This document shows, in pieces, positions 18,251 through 30,300 of a stretch of DNA of 32,717 bases. The position numbers were made by a program, and so were the translations under genes. The stretch spans positions 87,819 to 120,535 of the forward strand of contig SZWC01004774.1 of assembly GCA_023375785.1 (NCBI GenBank), read 5' to 3'. Origin of the DNA: Penium margaritaceum (taxonomy: Eukaryota > Streptophyta > Zygnematophyceae > Desmidiales > Peniaceae). Position 1 is the stretch's first letter; every line of letters starts with the position of its first letter. The notes under the pieces were generated by a model. That model was not told where the DNA came from. It saw nothing but the letters and a program-made list of their open reading frames with translations, and searched no databases.

Positions 18251-19616
18251 CTAACCGGGCCATCCTTACATATCAATATCAGGGGGGAACCAGCAGTGGG
18301 TTGAGAGAATAAGGAAAATGAAGTTTTTCCAGAGTTGGGCATGGGGCATGGATTTTGGCAGCATGGAGGATTGCAGGTGCACGGTCGAAGAAAACATAAT
18401 GGAGCGGTGTTGAATGGATGACATGCAAAAGCATCATTTCCTTTCTATGTGAGAGCCACCTGCGCTCCATGGCAGAATGGTGAGGTGTCAGAGAATACAA
18501 GTTAGACAGGGGAAAGATGGTCTGATTAACATGGACGGCTTGAACGAGCAATACATATCACATATCTGTTGCTATCAAAAACTCGTTACAACAACTGGCC
18601 TACATGGTGGAAGAATATGAAGCTACAGAGGAATGAAAAATCACCATTGAATTTCTACAACAAACTGGCAGTGCATGTGCATCAGTACATGATATCCGTT
18701 CAACCTTATCAAAAAGATGCACATGAGTTATGCCCAACAGGAGAAACTTCATGAAAGTTCTTGTACGTGCATATCAAGGTTGAGTTCACTTCAGATAGTG
18801 ATTCTTTACTNACGAACTCCTTAAAAAAAGGGTGCAAGGAACTATGTTCAAATCCAATGTCATCATGGGGCCAGAATCGGGATTCAGCCACGGATTCACC
18901 ACTCTAATGACTTTTGATTTTTTAGCAGTTTATAGTTTGATAGTTTTTTTTTTTTTTAATCAATCCCTTTAACTCCTAGCAGGTGCTTCTCGCTTAACCC
19001 ACTTGGTGAAAACTGCTCTGGATCACTACACGAGCAGTAATAAATCCTCGCAGGCTACGTGCATAACACCTAGACTACTCATTGGCTCATTTTCCATACA
19101 TGTGTCTAAAAACACGATTTTATACGTTGTGTCATGAGTACACACTTGTGAAACATTCTCACATATTGTGGCAATGTGTTGCTGTCTGGTACACATTCTG
19201 AGAGCCACTTTGCTTCCAACTTGCATTGTACTCGATGCTTGTATTGCTTCTTTGATGGTGCACATGTGGTATACCCATATCCAGACTCTAGATCCTGACA
19301 CACTTTGCCTTCACTTGCATTGCATGGTATGCTTGGCCAGTGCAGTAGAACGCATTAGGTCACAGCTGAGGGTCCCCATATCTAAAACCTAAGGTACCAT
19401 GATAGGCTTTCCGAATGCTCATCCATGTGCTGAGATTGATGGAATACGCTTTGAACAATAGCACACTGCATAATGTGTAGTGAATGAATGAAGCGCCACA
19501 CAAGCATGTACTGGCCTGCCTCTAGCACCTGTGTCTGATACGCTCAGTGCAAGTCGTCATCACACCGCAACACTCAAAATTCCCCCCACACTGTTGCTTG
19601 CGCCTGCATGTGCTAC
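18251..19616. other. Anonymous stretch
   Basis: Only short frames without recognisable similarity; one is minus 18551-18279, which may be partly intronic. One N at 18811 and a T11 run near 18947. Confidence 0.35.
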
Positions 19617-19709
19617 TTATTGGCTTTGTGTTTTCCCTGCTTTGTCTGCTGCTGCTGCTTCTGCTGCTGTTGCTACTGCCGCTGTTACTGGTGCTGGTGT
19701 TGCTGCTGT

Positions 19710-19755
<46 letters not shown>

Positions 19756-20480
19756 TTCTTTCTGATCGTTTCCGCACTCTTCCTGTAAAACTTCTTCTTT
19801 TCAGTCCAGGCTAGTGTGCACTGTTCGTTCGTGATGCTCTGTTTGGTCCAAGAAAGCTTTCGCGACATGAAGTGGTCGTAGCACACCACCGTCTTTATGT
19901 CGTTCAGGAGTGCCGCCTTGTTCCTGGCGCAAGGGAAGTAGACGATGCGGATCCCGAATGCGAGCGCCAGAGAGGCAACAGCAAGCCTGATTACGGGATC
20001 AGCCAATGTGCGGTAAATGGGAGTGAGAAACCGCTGAACGGAGAATCTCGCTCCCATGTCGGAAGAGTCTTTGAATTCTCTTGAAGAGCACACTGCGTGG
20101 GTTCAGAAAGTATTCCAGCACGAGAAGGAGGGCCACTTAGAGCTTCCACAGTGTACTAAGGTGTGTCTCAGGGTGCGGAGGTGGATCTGAGGAAATAGGA
20201 GCACACTGCGGTCTTTTTGTGGCAGAAACGCGGTGCAGCTCAGCATGCCGGCCAAACTCTGCCAAAGAGAGTGGAATACCTTGCAAAAATCTGCGAGGAG
20301 ACGTTTAGCTGAGGTTGCTCTTTGGACATCAAGAGCGGATCCCGGCACGTTGTCGATGTACATCGCAACACAATATTTCGCGGCCAATGAGGTTCTATGG
20401 CTGCGACTTGTTGGTTGTGCGACTCGTAGCTCAGCGAGGGACTCTGATGGCACCCAGCGAAGCTTTTCTCGCTGCAACAT
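19617..20480 (-). CDS. Hypothetical minus-strand protein with an alanine-rich tail; one in-frame TGA
   Basis: Two long stop-free stretches lie in the same frame, separated only by TGA at 20105-20103: 20480-20106 (starts MLQREKLRWV) and 20102-19617. The second contains FLTPIYRTLADP, a hydrophobic segment AVASLALAFGIRIVYF that could be a membrane span, then a Lys/Arg-rich part (TEKKKFYRKSAETIRKK). It ends in a long Ala/Thr tract encoded by the CTG/CAG repeat and KAGKTQSQ. An acceptor-like CCCACGCAG lies just before 20094, so the TGA may be intronic. GC is higher than in the flanks. No family recognised; pseudogene or chance are alternatives. Confidence 0.35.
19645..19755. repeat. CTG/CAG trinucleotide repeat
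   Basis: An imperfect tract ending in 12 uninterrupted TGC units (19719-19754). On the minus strand it forms the alanine codons of the hypothetical protein. Confidence 0.9.
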
Positions 20481-21446
20481 AGAGCTTTCCTGGGTGGGTT
20501 GGGTTGCATGGTAGCGCAGGGGATGATGAAACCAAGCTCCTATAAACGACTCTGAAAGAAGGCCGGCAATGGTGTCTCCCCAACCTTCGTTGTTTTTTCC
20601 TCGCTCGCACCGGTTCCTTCACACCTGCTCGTGCCGTTTCGTCTTCCCATCAGGGGGAAACGCACATCGGCGGGGCGCAGCTGTTGCGCCGCCGCCTGCG
20701 TGAAAACTGCTTCCGGCAGACATCCGGCTTCGATGAAAGGACATCCGCGCTGCTGAGAACGGCGGAGAAGAACCCGCCACACACCGATCAAGTGTTGTTG
20801 TTAGCCGTGGTTGACATCCAATCAGCCGCCAAGGCTACCTTTACACCAGTGGTTCCCGGGTGTTACATCTGAGTTCACCAAGAATGTATGTAAAATGGAG
20901 AAGGATATAATCATGGAATAATACATGATAAAATCGAGGAGTTTACGCTGAAACCTGGGCTCCTCGATCCGGGGTTTAAACATCCAGTTTTTTACTCCAT
21001 GACTCCATAACTTCACCGCAAACCTAGCCTTGGCCATGAGCCTTTTTCCACAAGCTCACAGGCTCTTCTCAACCACCGTGTTCTATGTCCAATATGAAAC
21101 ATATGAGCACTACATCAAGCAAATCAAATAATAGAAAAAGGTATCCAAATTAGCCATAGAATAAACTCATCTTCCACATGTGGGGTTTCCATGGGGTTCA
21201 TTGCCAAAAAACTTCACTTTTCACATTCGCGGGTGAGACCATGTATGCAGAGAATTCCTAATAGATCTGATATATCTAGTAACCGTTCTTTAACAACGCC
21301 GTATCCATTAATTTCGTGCTTTAAATCTAAAACACCCATAAGTCGAAAAAAAGCAACGAGGTATCCAACAACAAGAAAAGGGCGCGCAAACACCATCTCG
21401 ACGTTGCATACAATGCGGCGGTGGACTGGTGATATTATTTCAGTTA
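20481..21446. other. Mixed region upstream of the hypothetical minus-strand gene
   Basis: A GC-rich portion (20540-20870) has minus-strand frames 20791-20540 and 21037-20822 (starts MAKARFAVKLWSHGVKNW). These could be leader or exon sequence of the 19617-20480 candidate, but nothing supports a join. The remainder is AT-rich with nothing seen. Confidence 0.25.
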
Positions 21447-21485
21447 AACAGTCACAAACCCTCTTTTGAGGGGTTTGTGACTGTT
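21447..21485. repeat. Hairpin with 17-bp stem and one bulged base
   Basis: AACAGTCACAAACC-CTC (21447-21463), loop TTTT, then GAGGGGTTTGTGACTGTT (21468-21485). Could be a transposon-type terminal structure or the meeting point of two inverted ends. Confidence 0.85.
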
Positions 21486-21742
21486 CCAAGGAGGGGTTTG
21501 CGTGGGGTTTGGATGGGAGGTCCAAGACACCCCATGTGTTGAAAAGGAACAGGATGGGCCCCACTACGGTGGGGCGGCGAGGCCCAATAGGTGCCCGCGC
21601 AAAGATAAAACCCTTAACCCCGAATGTAATTCAAGGTAGGGTTTGAACCCAGTTTTTATAGTGAACGGGGGGGGTTTGCATGCAGAGACAAAATATTGGA
21701 CACATGTTTTCGCGCAGCCGCGATCGATTTGGAGAAGCAAAT

Positions 21743-21770
21743 GGGGGGGGGTGGGAGGGGAGGGGTGGGG
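21743..21770 (+). other. G-quadruplex-type G-run
   Basis: Pattern G9 T G3 A G4 A G4 T G4 in 28 bases, with one-base loops. Matches the standard quadruplex motif on the plus strand. A 9-bp inverted repeat CTCGATCGC / GCGATCGAG follows at 21779-21787 and 21811-21819. Confidence 0.8.
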
Positions 21771-21819
21771 TTTCACCGCTCGATCGCAATCTCGCGAGGG
21801 AGCGAGAGTGGCGATCGAG

Positions 21820-22789
21820 AGACGGTCTCATGGCCATCTTCGTCATGCTCAATCAGCAACGCATTTCAATGATCGAGCAAGGCGAGCGAGCCAGATACTT
21901 CGTTCGTATACTTTAGAGTGCTGGACATGGCAAACATAAAATTCTGCTCATAGAAATGGCACGGTCAACTCTTTGGGCGCGTGGATTTCTTGGCTATTTA
22001 GCCCTTTCACATTGCCAATAGAAAGTATCCCATGCCTCAAAGCATGAAGGTGCTTCACTATGCATGAAAGATTTCCCACTATTATGATGAGAGATTCCCC
22101 TTGATTTAAGTTTGCATGTCATATTGATATGTGTTGTTGGGAAGCGTGCTGTACCTTGAACATGTTGGAAGTACATGTTTCAAAGGTATTGTACTTTCCG
22201 TTACAATACTTTGCAGATTCCTTTCTTTACATTCATGAGGAGAAAATTCCATACACTTAGCACATGACATGGGTGAGGTGTGGCTAATGCTTGTTATGTG
22301 CAAGATCTTTTACTACCCAAGAAACATCATTGTTAACGCATTTTCAACCATATGTGTCCCCTTTTTCATTTGCTTTTTAGTGCCATCTATATTTCCCTCT
22401 ATTTTATCGTTGTTGAATGTTTTGGATGAGGAATTTGGTGGGAAAGTTTCTCTTTCCGGAAGGAAAATCATGCTTCATATGTCTCGACATGTAATTCTGG
22501 TGTGAATGAAGTTTTTTATGTGAGACATGGGCAAACTAAGAACATTAATCTGCACAAATGTGAATGACAGTAAGGTATTCAAAAGAATTTCACAAGGGCC
22601 AAATAGCTCATATACCCATAAAACGCAAAGTGTGACTCTGATCCGCCTGGTAGCGGCAAAAAAAATACTCAAAAGCCCAGGTGAAAATCATGCTCGCTCG
22701 CGGCATGCGACGAGCAAGCATGAAAAAAAAACTGCATGCGGACATCGCTCCCACGCAAGAATCGCGAGGGAGCGATGATCGCTTTGTTA
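21820..22789. other. Anonymous stretch with one G/C hairpin
   Basis: No coding signal recognised. ATCGCTCCC / GGGAGCGAT at 22744-22752 and 22768-22776 forms a 9-bp inverted repeat. TCGCGAGGGAGCGA in its right half also occurs near 21791, hinting at a shared small repeat. Confidence 0.4.
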
Positions 22790-23600
22790 GGTTACATAGT
22801 AACCTTATTGTGATCACTTTTTTTATCGCTTCTATTTTCTTGAGGCTCGCTCATTCCGCGCATCGACAAACAAGACAATCGACGACGTCATCCCGGGAAG
22901 TTCAGAGAGACTGGGTTGTATTATGGTGTAGTAAAGAGTAAACGTCATGTTGATTTGAAAGTGAGTTTTTCATCATAAAAATGTGTTACTAGTCTACCGT
23001 TATATGTGTATCAATGTATGAAGTCTTTTTTCGTGTCATGTTCTCATGGAAGTTGTCAATTGAGGTATATATTTGTAGTGTATGTGAAGTGTATACAACA
23101 ATATGAACTATCCGTGTAAATTTTGGGTGACAAAGTATCTTTATTGCAAATTGTGTTTGTTGGGTTACATAGTAACCTTATTGCTATCACTTTTTGGGTT
23201 ACATAGTAACCTCATTACAATCACTTCTTTTTTTTTACTTTTCGTTTCTATTTTCTTGAGGCTCGCTCGTTCCGCTCATGACGAACAAGACTATCGACGA
23301 TGTCATCCCGGTAAGTTAAGAGAAACTAGGTTGTGTTATGGTGGAATAAAGGGTAAAAGTCATGTTGACTTGAAACTGAGTTCTTCATCACAAAAATGTG
23401 TTACTTCTCTACCGTTATGTTTGTATCAACGTATAAATTCTTTTTTTGGGTTACATAGTAACCTTATTTTGTGTTATGTTCTCATTAAAGTTGCCAATTG
23501 AGGTATATACATGTAGTGTATGTGAAGTGTAGACATGCATATAAACTATCAGTGTAAATTTGGGTGACAAAGTGTCTTCATTGTAAACTGTGTTGCTTTG
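22790..23600. repeat. Tandem duplication of about 400 bp carrying four copies of GGTTACATAGTAACC
   Basis: Copy 1 runs 22790-23162 and copy 2 23163-about 23595. The shared core TGAGGCTCGC is at 22841 and 23257. The 15-bp palindrome starts at 22790, 23163, 23197 and 23449. The second and third are 34 bp apart and part of a local 34-bp duplication. The fourth sits in copy 2 where copy 1 has no such sequence. Confidence 0.9.
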
Positions 23601-24060
23601 TAGGGTTTAGGTTCTTGCAACGTAATCTTAAAGTGAGTTCTATTGTATTAATGTGTCTATTGGTGCAAGTGTTTGACATGAAGTTCAAAGAAGAGGTGTA
23701 AATATATGGCGTACTTGATATGTTCCAATGTTTATTATTTGAAGATGTTTCTCTTGTGAATTCTTCTTTATGGCATTTATTTTCTCATTTTTGCATCCTT
23801 CGTGATTATTGTAATTAGGCACGAAGGATCTTCATTGTGTATGTGTACATTGTTGTACATTACAATTGTGGCTACTGTTGGATAAGTATATTTCCTTAAT
23901 GTGACAATAAGCATCTTATGTTGGTATATGAATTTTGGTACACGCTTCATGATGGTACCGTTTTTACGATGGCATCATGGTCATTATGTTCATAATGCCG
24001 ATACAAAACTGTGCTTATATAGTAGTAGAATGCATGTATGTATGTGATGTAGTGTATTTG
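23601..24060. other. AT-rich anonymous stretch
   Basis: Nothing recognised. Confidence 0.4.
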
Positions 24061-24430
24061 TGTGTCAATAAGCTTCATATGTCTAATATACTTTTAAACT
24101 TAGTATGCTAATTGTGTGTATCATGACTATGTTACATCATAATGGGTTATGACTAAAATGCCAATATGCATGTATGTAGTGATACATGTGTGTCTATATG
24201 CTTAATATGTCTAATATGCTTAAAACGGTAATATGTTATCTATGTGTAGTGTGGATAGAATTCATCCCATATGGTTATGTCTAAATGTCAATATGCATGT
24301 AACCTAGTTGTCTAAGTGTGTCTATATGCTTAATATGTCAAATATGCTTATAATGCCATTATGCATCTTACGTCTAGTATGATTAAACTACATTCTATTG
24401 GGTCAAACTAAAATTCCCAAGTGTAATTGA
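24061..24430. repeat. Three-copy degenerate tandem repeat, 128-bp period
   Basis: TGTGTCtATATGCTT.ATATGTC.AATAT blocks start at 24061, 24189 and 24317, exactly 128 bp apart. AATATGCATGTA-type blocks lie between them. Confidence 0.75.
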
Positions 24431-24796
24431 TTATTATAATGTCTACATTCTCCTGCATTTCTATATAGCTAAACGTAGATGTCTAGTACCCTGATTGTGC
24501 TTTGTAAGTATTCATTGTAAGTGTTTTTGTTATATGTCATAATACATTTGTACACTCTAAAGGTAATTGCACTACTTTTATGGCGTTGACTAACTCGTCA
24601 TCAAACAACCAACTTGGGTTATTGGGTCAATGCTTCTAAGCATCATATTGACTGAAAAGGAGCATTTGAAGACAGCACTGACCTCCTTACCTTGCTTACC
24701 TCATGCGAGTGAAGTTGATCATATTGGCATTGTCCAATGATGAGATGGACATGACTGATCAAAGTGGTTGACTCATCAAAGTGACTCATCCAATCT
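24431..24796. other. Flank of the satellite with a possible decayed partial unit
   Basis: ATCATATTGGCATTGTC near 24719 resembles an internal part of the satellite unit, so an eroded fragment may precede the array. Otherwise nothing seen. Confidence 0.4.
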
Positions 24797-27700
24797 GTCA
24801 ATTGAGTCATTTCCAAAGTTGGTAATCATGTTGGAATTGTCTATAGATGATCAGTGGTTGGTGTTGTATGCAATGATGTGCAAATGGGAGTGAATGAGAA
24901 ACACCTATCACAAACTAGACTCACTTTACTCTACGTAACTAGACCCAACGACACACCAAACTGACCACGACGTATCCTGCATGGCTAGACAACGAAACAC
25001 GTCAACAGCCATCGGTGCTTCGACAATGCAATGCATCTGATGCAGACAGAATCAACACCCACTCAAACTACAACGACGTGGTTGATTCTTCAACGGGGTA
25101 CCCTTCTGGAACCTTGGGGTGGCTATGGCCAGTCAGGATTCCCAATGTATGCCAACACCACATGCTAGGGACTCTACACAGGTCACTGGAACTTGACGAC
25201 ATCTTATGTTATGTATGTCAACAACAAAAGTGGTACACATATGGTATGGATGTGTGCATGGATCGAGTCACCAAAGATAGGCTGGATCATCAAACCTGTC
25301 GATTGGGTCATGTCAAAAGTTGGTAATCATATTGGCTTTGTCAAGAGATGATCAATGGTTGGTGTTGTATGCAATGATGTGCAAGTGGGAGTGAATAAGA
25401 AATGCCTATCACAAACTAGACTCACTTTACTCTACGTAGCTAGACCCAACGACACACCAAATTAACAACGACGTATCCTGCATGGTTACAGTGAGAAACA
25501 CGTCAACGGCCATCGGTGCTTCAACAATGCCATGCATCTAGTGCAAACTGAACCGACACCCACTCAAACCACGACGACGTGGTTGGTTCTTCGAAGGGGC
25601 ACCCTTCCGGAACCGCGGGGTGGCTATGGCCAGTCAGGATTCCCGATGTACCCCAACACCACATGCTAGGGACTCTATACAGGTCACTGGAACTTGACCA
25701 CATCCTATGTTATGTATGTCAATGACAAAAGTGGTACACATATGGTATGGATGTGTGCATGGATCGAGTCGCCAAAGATAGGCTGGGTCATCAAACCTGT
25801 CAATTGGGTCATGTCAAAAGTTGGTAGTCATATTGGCATTGTCAAGAGATGATCACTGGTTGGTGTTGTATGAAAGGATGTGCAAGTGGGAGTGAATGAG
25901 AAATGCCTATCACAAACTAGACTCACTTTACCCTATGTAGCTAGACCTAACGACACACCAAACTGACCACAGCATATCCTGCATGGCTAGACGACGAAAC
26001 ACGTCAATGGCCATTGGTGCTTCAACAATGCAATGCATCAAGTGCAGACTAAACCGACACACACTCAAACCACGACTACATGGTTGGTTCTTCAAGAATC
26101 ACCCTTCTGGAACCGCGAGGTGGCTATGCCCAGTCAAGATTCTCGATGTACCCCAAAACCACATGCTAGGGACTCTATAGAGGGCACTAGAACTTGACGA
26201 CATCCTATGTTATGTATGTCAACGACAAAAGTGGTACACATATGGGATCGATGTGTGCATGAATCCAGTCGCCAACGATAAGCTGGGTCATCAAATCTGT
26301 CAATTGGGTCATTTCAAACGTTGGTCATCATGTTGGCATTGTCAAGAGATGATCAGTGGTTGGTGTTGTATGCGATGATGTGCAAGTGGGAGTGAATGAG
26401 AAATGCCCATCACAAACTAGACTCACTCTACTCTACCTAGCTAGACACAACGACACATCAAACTGACAACGACGTATCCTGCATGGTTAGACGACGAAAC
26501 ACGTCAACGGCAATCGATGCTTCAACAATGCAATGCATGTAGTGCAGACTGAACCCACATCCAATCAAACCATGACAACATGGTTGGTTCTTCAAAAGGG
26601 CACCCTTTCGAAAATGCGGGGTGGCTATGGCCGGACAGGATTCCCAATGTACCCCAACATCACATGCTAGGGACTCTATACAGGTCACTGGAACTTGGCG
26701 ACATCCTTTGTTATGTATAACAACGACAAAGGTGGTACACATATGGTATGGATGTGTGCATGGATCGAGACACCAAAGATAGGCTGGATCATCAAATATG
26801 TCGATTCGGTCATATCAAAAGTTGGTAATCATGTTGCCATTGTCAAGAGATGATCACTGGTTGGTGTTGTATGCAATGATGTGCAAGTGGGAGTGAATGA
26901 GAAATGCCTACCACAAACTAGGCTACCTTTACTCTACATAGCTAAACACAACAATACATCAAACTGAACACAATGTATCCTGCATGCTTAAATGACGAAA
27001 CACGTCAACTGCCATCGAAGCTTCAACAATGTAATGCATCAAGTGCAGACTGAACCGACACCTATTCAAACCACGACGACGTGGTTGGTTCTTTACAGGG
27101 GCACCCTTCCGGAACCGCGGGGTGGCTATGGCCAGTAATAATTCCCAATGTACCCCAACACAACATGCTAGGGACTCTACACAGGTCACTGGAACTTGAC
27201 GACATCCTCTGTTATGTATGACAACGACAAAAGTGGTACACATATGGTATAGATGTGTGCATAGATCGAGACGCCAAAGATAGGCTGGATCATCAAATAT
27301 GTTAATTGGGTCATGTCAAAAGTTTGTAATCATGGCATTGTCATGAGATGATCAGTGGTTGGTGTCGTATGCAATGATGTGCAAGTGGGAGTGAATGAGA
27401 AAGGCCTATCACAAACTATACTCACTTTACTCTACGTAGCTAGACCCAACAATACACCAAACTGACCATGACCTATCTTGCATGGCTAGAGGATGAAATA
27501 CGTCAACGGCCATCCTTGCTTCAACAATGCAATGCATCTATTGCAGACTGAACCGACACCCACTCAAACCACGACGACGTGGTTGGTTCTTCAAAGGGGC
27601 ACCCTTCCAGAACCGCGTGGTTGCTATGGCCAGTCGAGATTCCCAATGTACACCAACACCACATGCTAGGGGCTCTATACAGATCACTGGAACTTGACAC

Positions 27701-30300
27701 ATTCTATATTCTGTTTGTCAACAACAAAAGTGGTACACATATGGTTTGGATGTGTGCATGGATCGAGTTGCTAAAGATAGGGTGGGTCATCAAATCTGTC
27801 AATTGGGTCATGTCAAAATTTGGTAATCATGTTAACATTGTCAAGAGATGATCACTGGTTGGTGTTGTATGAAATGATGTGCAAGTGGGATTGAATGAGA
27901 AATGCCTATCACAAACTAGACTCACTTTACTCTACTTAGCTAGACCCAACAACACACCAAACTGACCACGACGTATCCTACATGGCTAGACGACGAAACA
28001 CGTCAACGGCCATTGGTGCTTCAACAATGTAATGCATCAAGTGCAGACTGAACCGACACCCACTCAAACAATGACGACGTGGTTGGTTCTCCAAAGGGGC
28101 ACCCTTCCGGAACCGCGGGGTGGCTATGGCCAGTCAGGATTCCCAATGTACCCCAACACCACATGCTAGGGACTCTATACAGGTCACTGGAACTTGGCGA
28201 CATCCTATGTTATGTATGTCAATGACAAAAGTGGTACACATATGGTATGGATGTGTGCATGGATCGAATCGTCAAAGATAGGGTGGGTCATCAAATCTGT
28301 AATTTCGGTCATGTCAAAAGTCGGTAATCATATTGGCATTGTCAAGAGATGATCAGTGGTTGGTGTTGAATGCAATGATGTCCAAGTGGGAGTGAATGAG
28401 AAATATCTATCACAAAGTAGACTCACTTGACTCCACGTAGCTAGACCCAACGACACACCAAACTGACCACGACGTATCCTGCATGGCTAGACGAAGAAAC
28501 ACGTCAACGGCCATCGGTGCTTCAACAATGCAATGCATCTTGTGCAGACTGAACCGACACCCACTCAAACCACGACGACGTGGTTGGTTCTTCAAAGGGG
28601 CACCCTTCCAGAATCGCGGGGTGGCTATGGCCAGTCAGGATTCCCAATGTACCCCAAGACCACATGCTACGGACTCTATACAGGTCATTGGAACTTGAAG
28701 ACATCCTATGTTATGTATGTCAACGACAAAAGTGGTACACATATGGTATGGATGTGTGCATGGATTAAGTCCCCAAAGATAGACTGGGTCATCAAATCTG
28801 TCAATTGGGTCATGTCAAAAGTTGGTAATCATGTTGGCATTGTCAAGAGATGATCAGTGGTTGGTGTTATATGCAATGATGTGCAACTGGGAGTGAATGA
28901 GAAAAGCCTATCACACACTAGATTTACTTTACTCTACGTAGCTCGACCCAACAACGCACCAAACTGAGCCCGACGTAACCTGCATGGCTACACAACGAAA
29001 CGTGTCAACGGCCATCGGTGCTGCAACAATGCAATGCATCTTGTGCAGACTGAACCAACACCCACTCAAACCACGACGACGTGGTTAGTTCTTCAAGGGG
29101 GCACCCTTCCAGAACCTCGGGGTGACTATGGCCAGTCAGGATTCCCAATGTACCCCAACACCAGATGCTAGGGACTCTACACAGGTCACTGTAACTTGAC
29201 GACATCCTCTGTTATGTATTTCAACGGCAAAAGTGGTACACATATGGTTTGGATGTGTGCATGGATAGAGTCGCCAAAGTTAGGCTGGGTCATCAAACCT
29301 GTCAATTGGGTCATGTCAAAAGTCAGTAATCATGTTGGCATTGTCAAGAGATGATCAGTGGTTGTTGTTGTATGCAATGATGTGCAACTGGGAGTGAATG
29401 AGAAAAGCCTATCACAAACTAGACTCACTTTACTCTACGTAGCTAGACCCAACGACAAACCAAACTGACAACGACGTATCCTGCTTGGCTAGACGATGAA
29501 ACACGTCAACGGCCATTGGTGCTTCAACAATGCCATGCATCTAGTACAAACTGAACCCACACCCACTCAAACCACGACGACATGGTTGGTTCTTAAAAGG
29601 GGCACCCTTCCGGAACCGCGGGGTGGCTATGGCCAGTCAGTATTCCTAATGTACCCCAACACCACATGCTAGGGACTTTATGCAGATCACTGGAACTTGA
29701 CAACATCCTATGTTATGTACGTCAACGACAAAAGTGGTACACATATGGTTTGGATGTGTGCATCGATCGAGTCGCTAAAGATAGGCTGGGTCATCAAATC
29801 TGTCAATTGGGCCATGTCAAAAGTTGGTAATCATGTTGGCATTGTCAAGAGATGATCAGTGGTTGGTGTTGTATGCAATGATGTGCAAGTGGGAGTAAAT
29901 GAAAAATGCCTATCACAAACTAGACTCACTTTACTCTACGTAGCTAGACACAATGACACATCAAACTGTCCACTACGTATCCTGCATGGTTAATCGACGA
30001 AACACGTTAACGGCCATCGGTGCTTCAACAATGCAATGCATCTAGTGCAGACTGAACCCACACCCACTCAAACCACGATGAAGTGGTTGGTTCTTCAAAG
30101 GGACACCCTTCCGGAACCGCGGGGTGGCTATGGTCAGTCAGGATTCCCAGTGTACCCCAACACCACATGCTAGGGACTCTATACAGGTCACTGGAACTTG
30201 ACGAAATCCTATGTTATGTATATCAACGACGAGTGGTACACATATGGTTTGGATGTGTGCATGGATCGAGTGGCCAAAGATAGGCTGGGTCATCAAATCT
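24797..30300. repeat. Satellite array, about 500.5-bp unit, 11 copies
   Basis: The landmark CGTATCCTGCATGG or its variants occurs at 24971, 25472, 25973, 26473, 26974, 27472, 27972, 28473, 28974, 29475 and 29976, with spacing 498-501 bp. Units are similar, differing mostly by point changes and a few 1-3 bp indels. The array starts after CAATCT (24796) and ends with CAAATCT (30300), the same phase of the unit, giving almost exactly 11 units. Frames of 60-106 codons recur on both strands but break in different units, so the array is not read as coding. Confidence 0.95.

Noticed and set aside
21447..21560. Helitron 3' end (hairpin followed by CTRR)
   Set aside because: The hairpin is there but no CTAG/CTRR end follows at the usual distance, and no TC start was found.
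26569..26586. Compensatory change in the satellite dyad as evidence for a folded RNA
   Set aside because: Both changes are CpG transitions on opposite strands (ACG to ATG and CGT to CAT), and other units change only one arm, so deamination explains it.
24797..30300. Recurring 60-106 codon frames in the satellite, on both strands
   Set aside because: Frames are interrupted in different places in different units and occur in several frames at once, as expected for a repeat rather than a protein family.
24797..30300. CRISPR-like array
   Set aside because: Units are about 500 bp and directly adjacent without unique spacers; this is eukaryotic satellite DNA.
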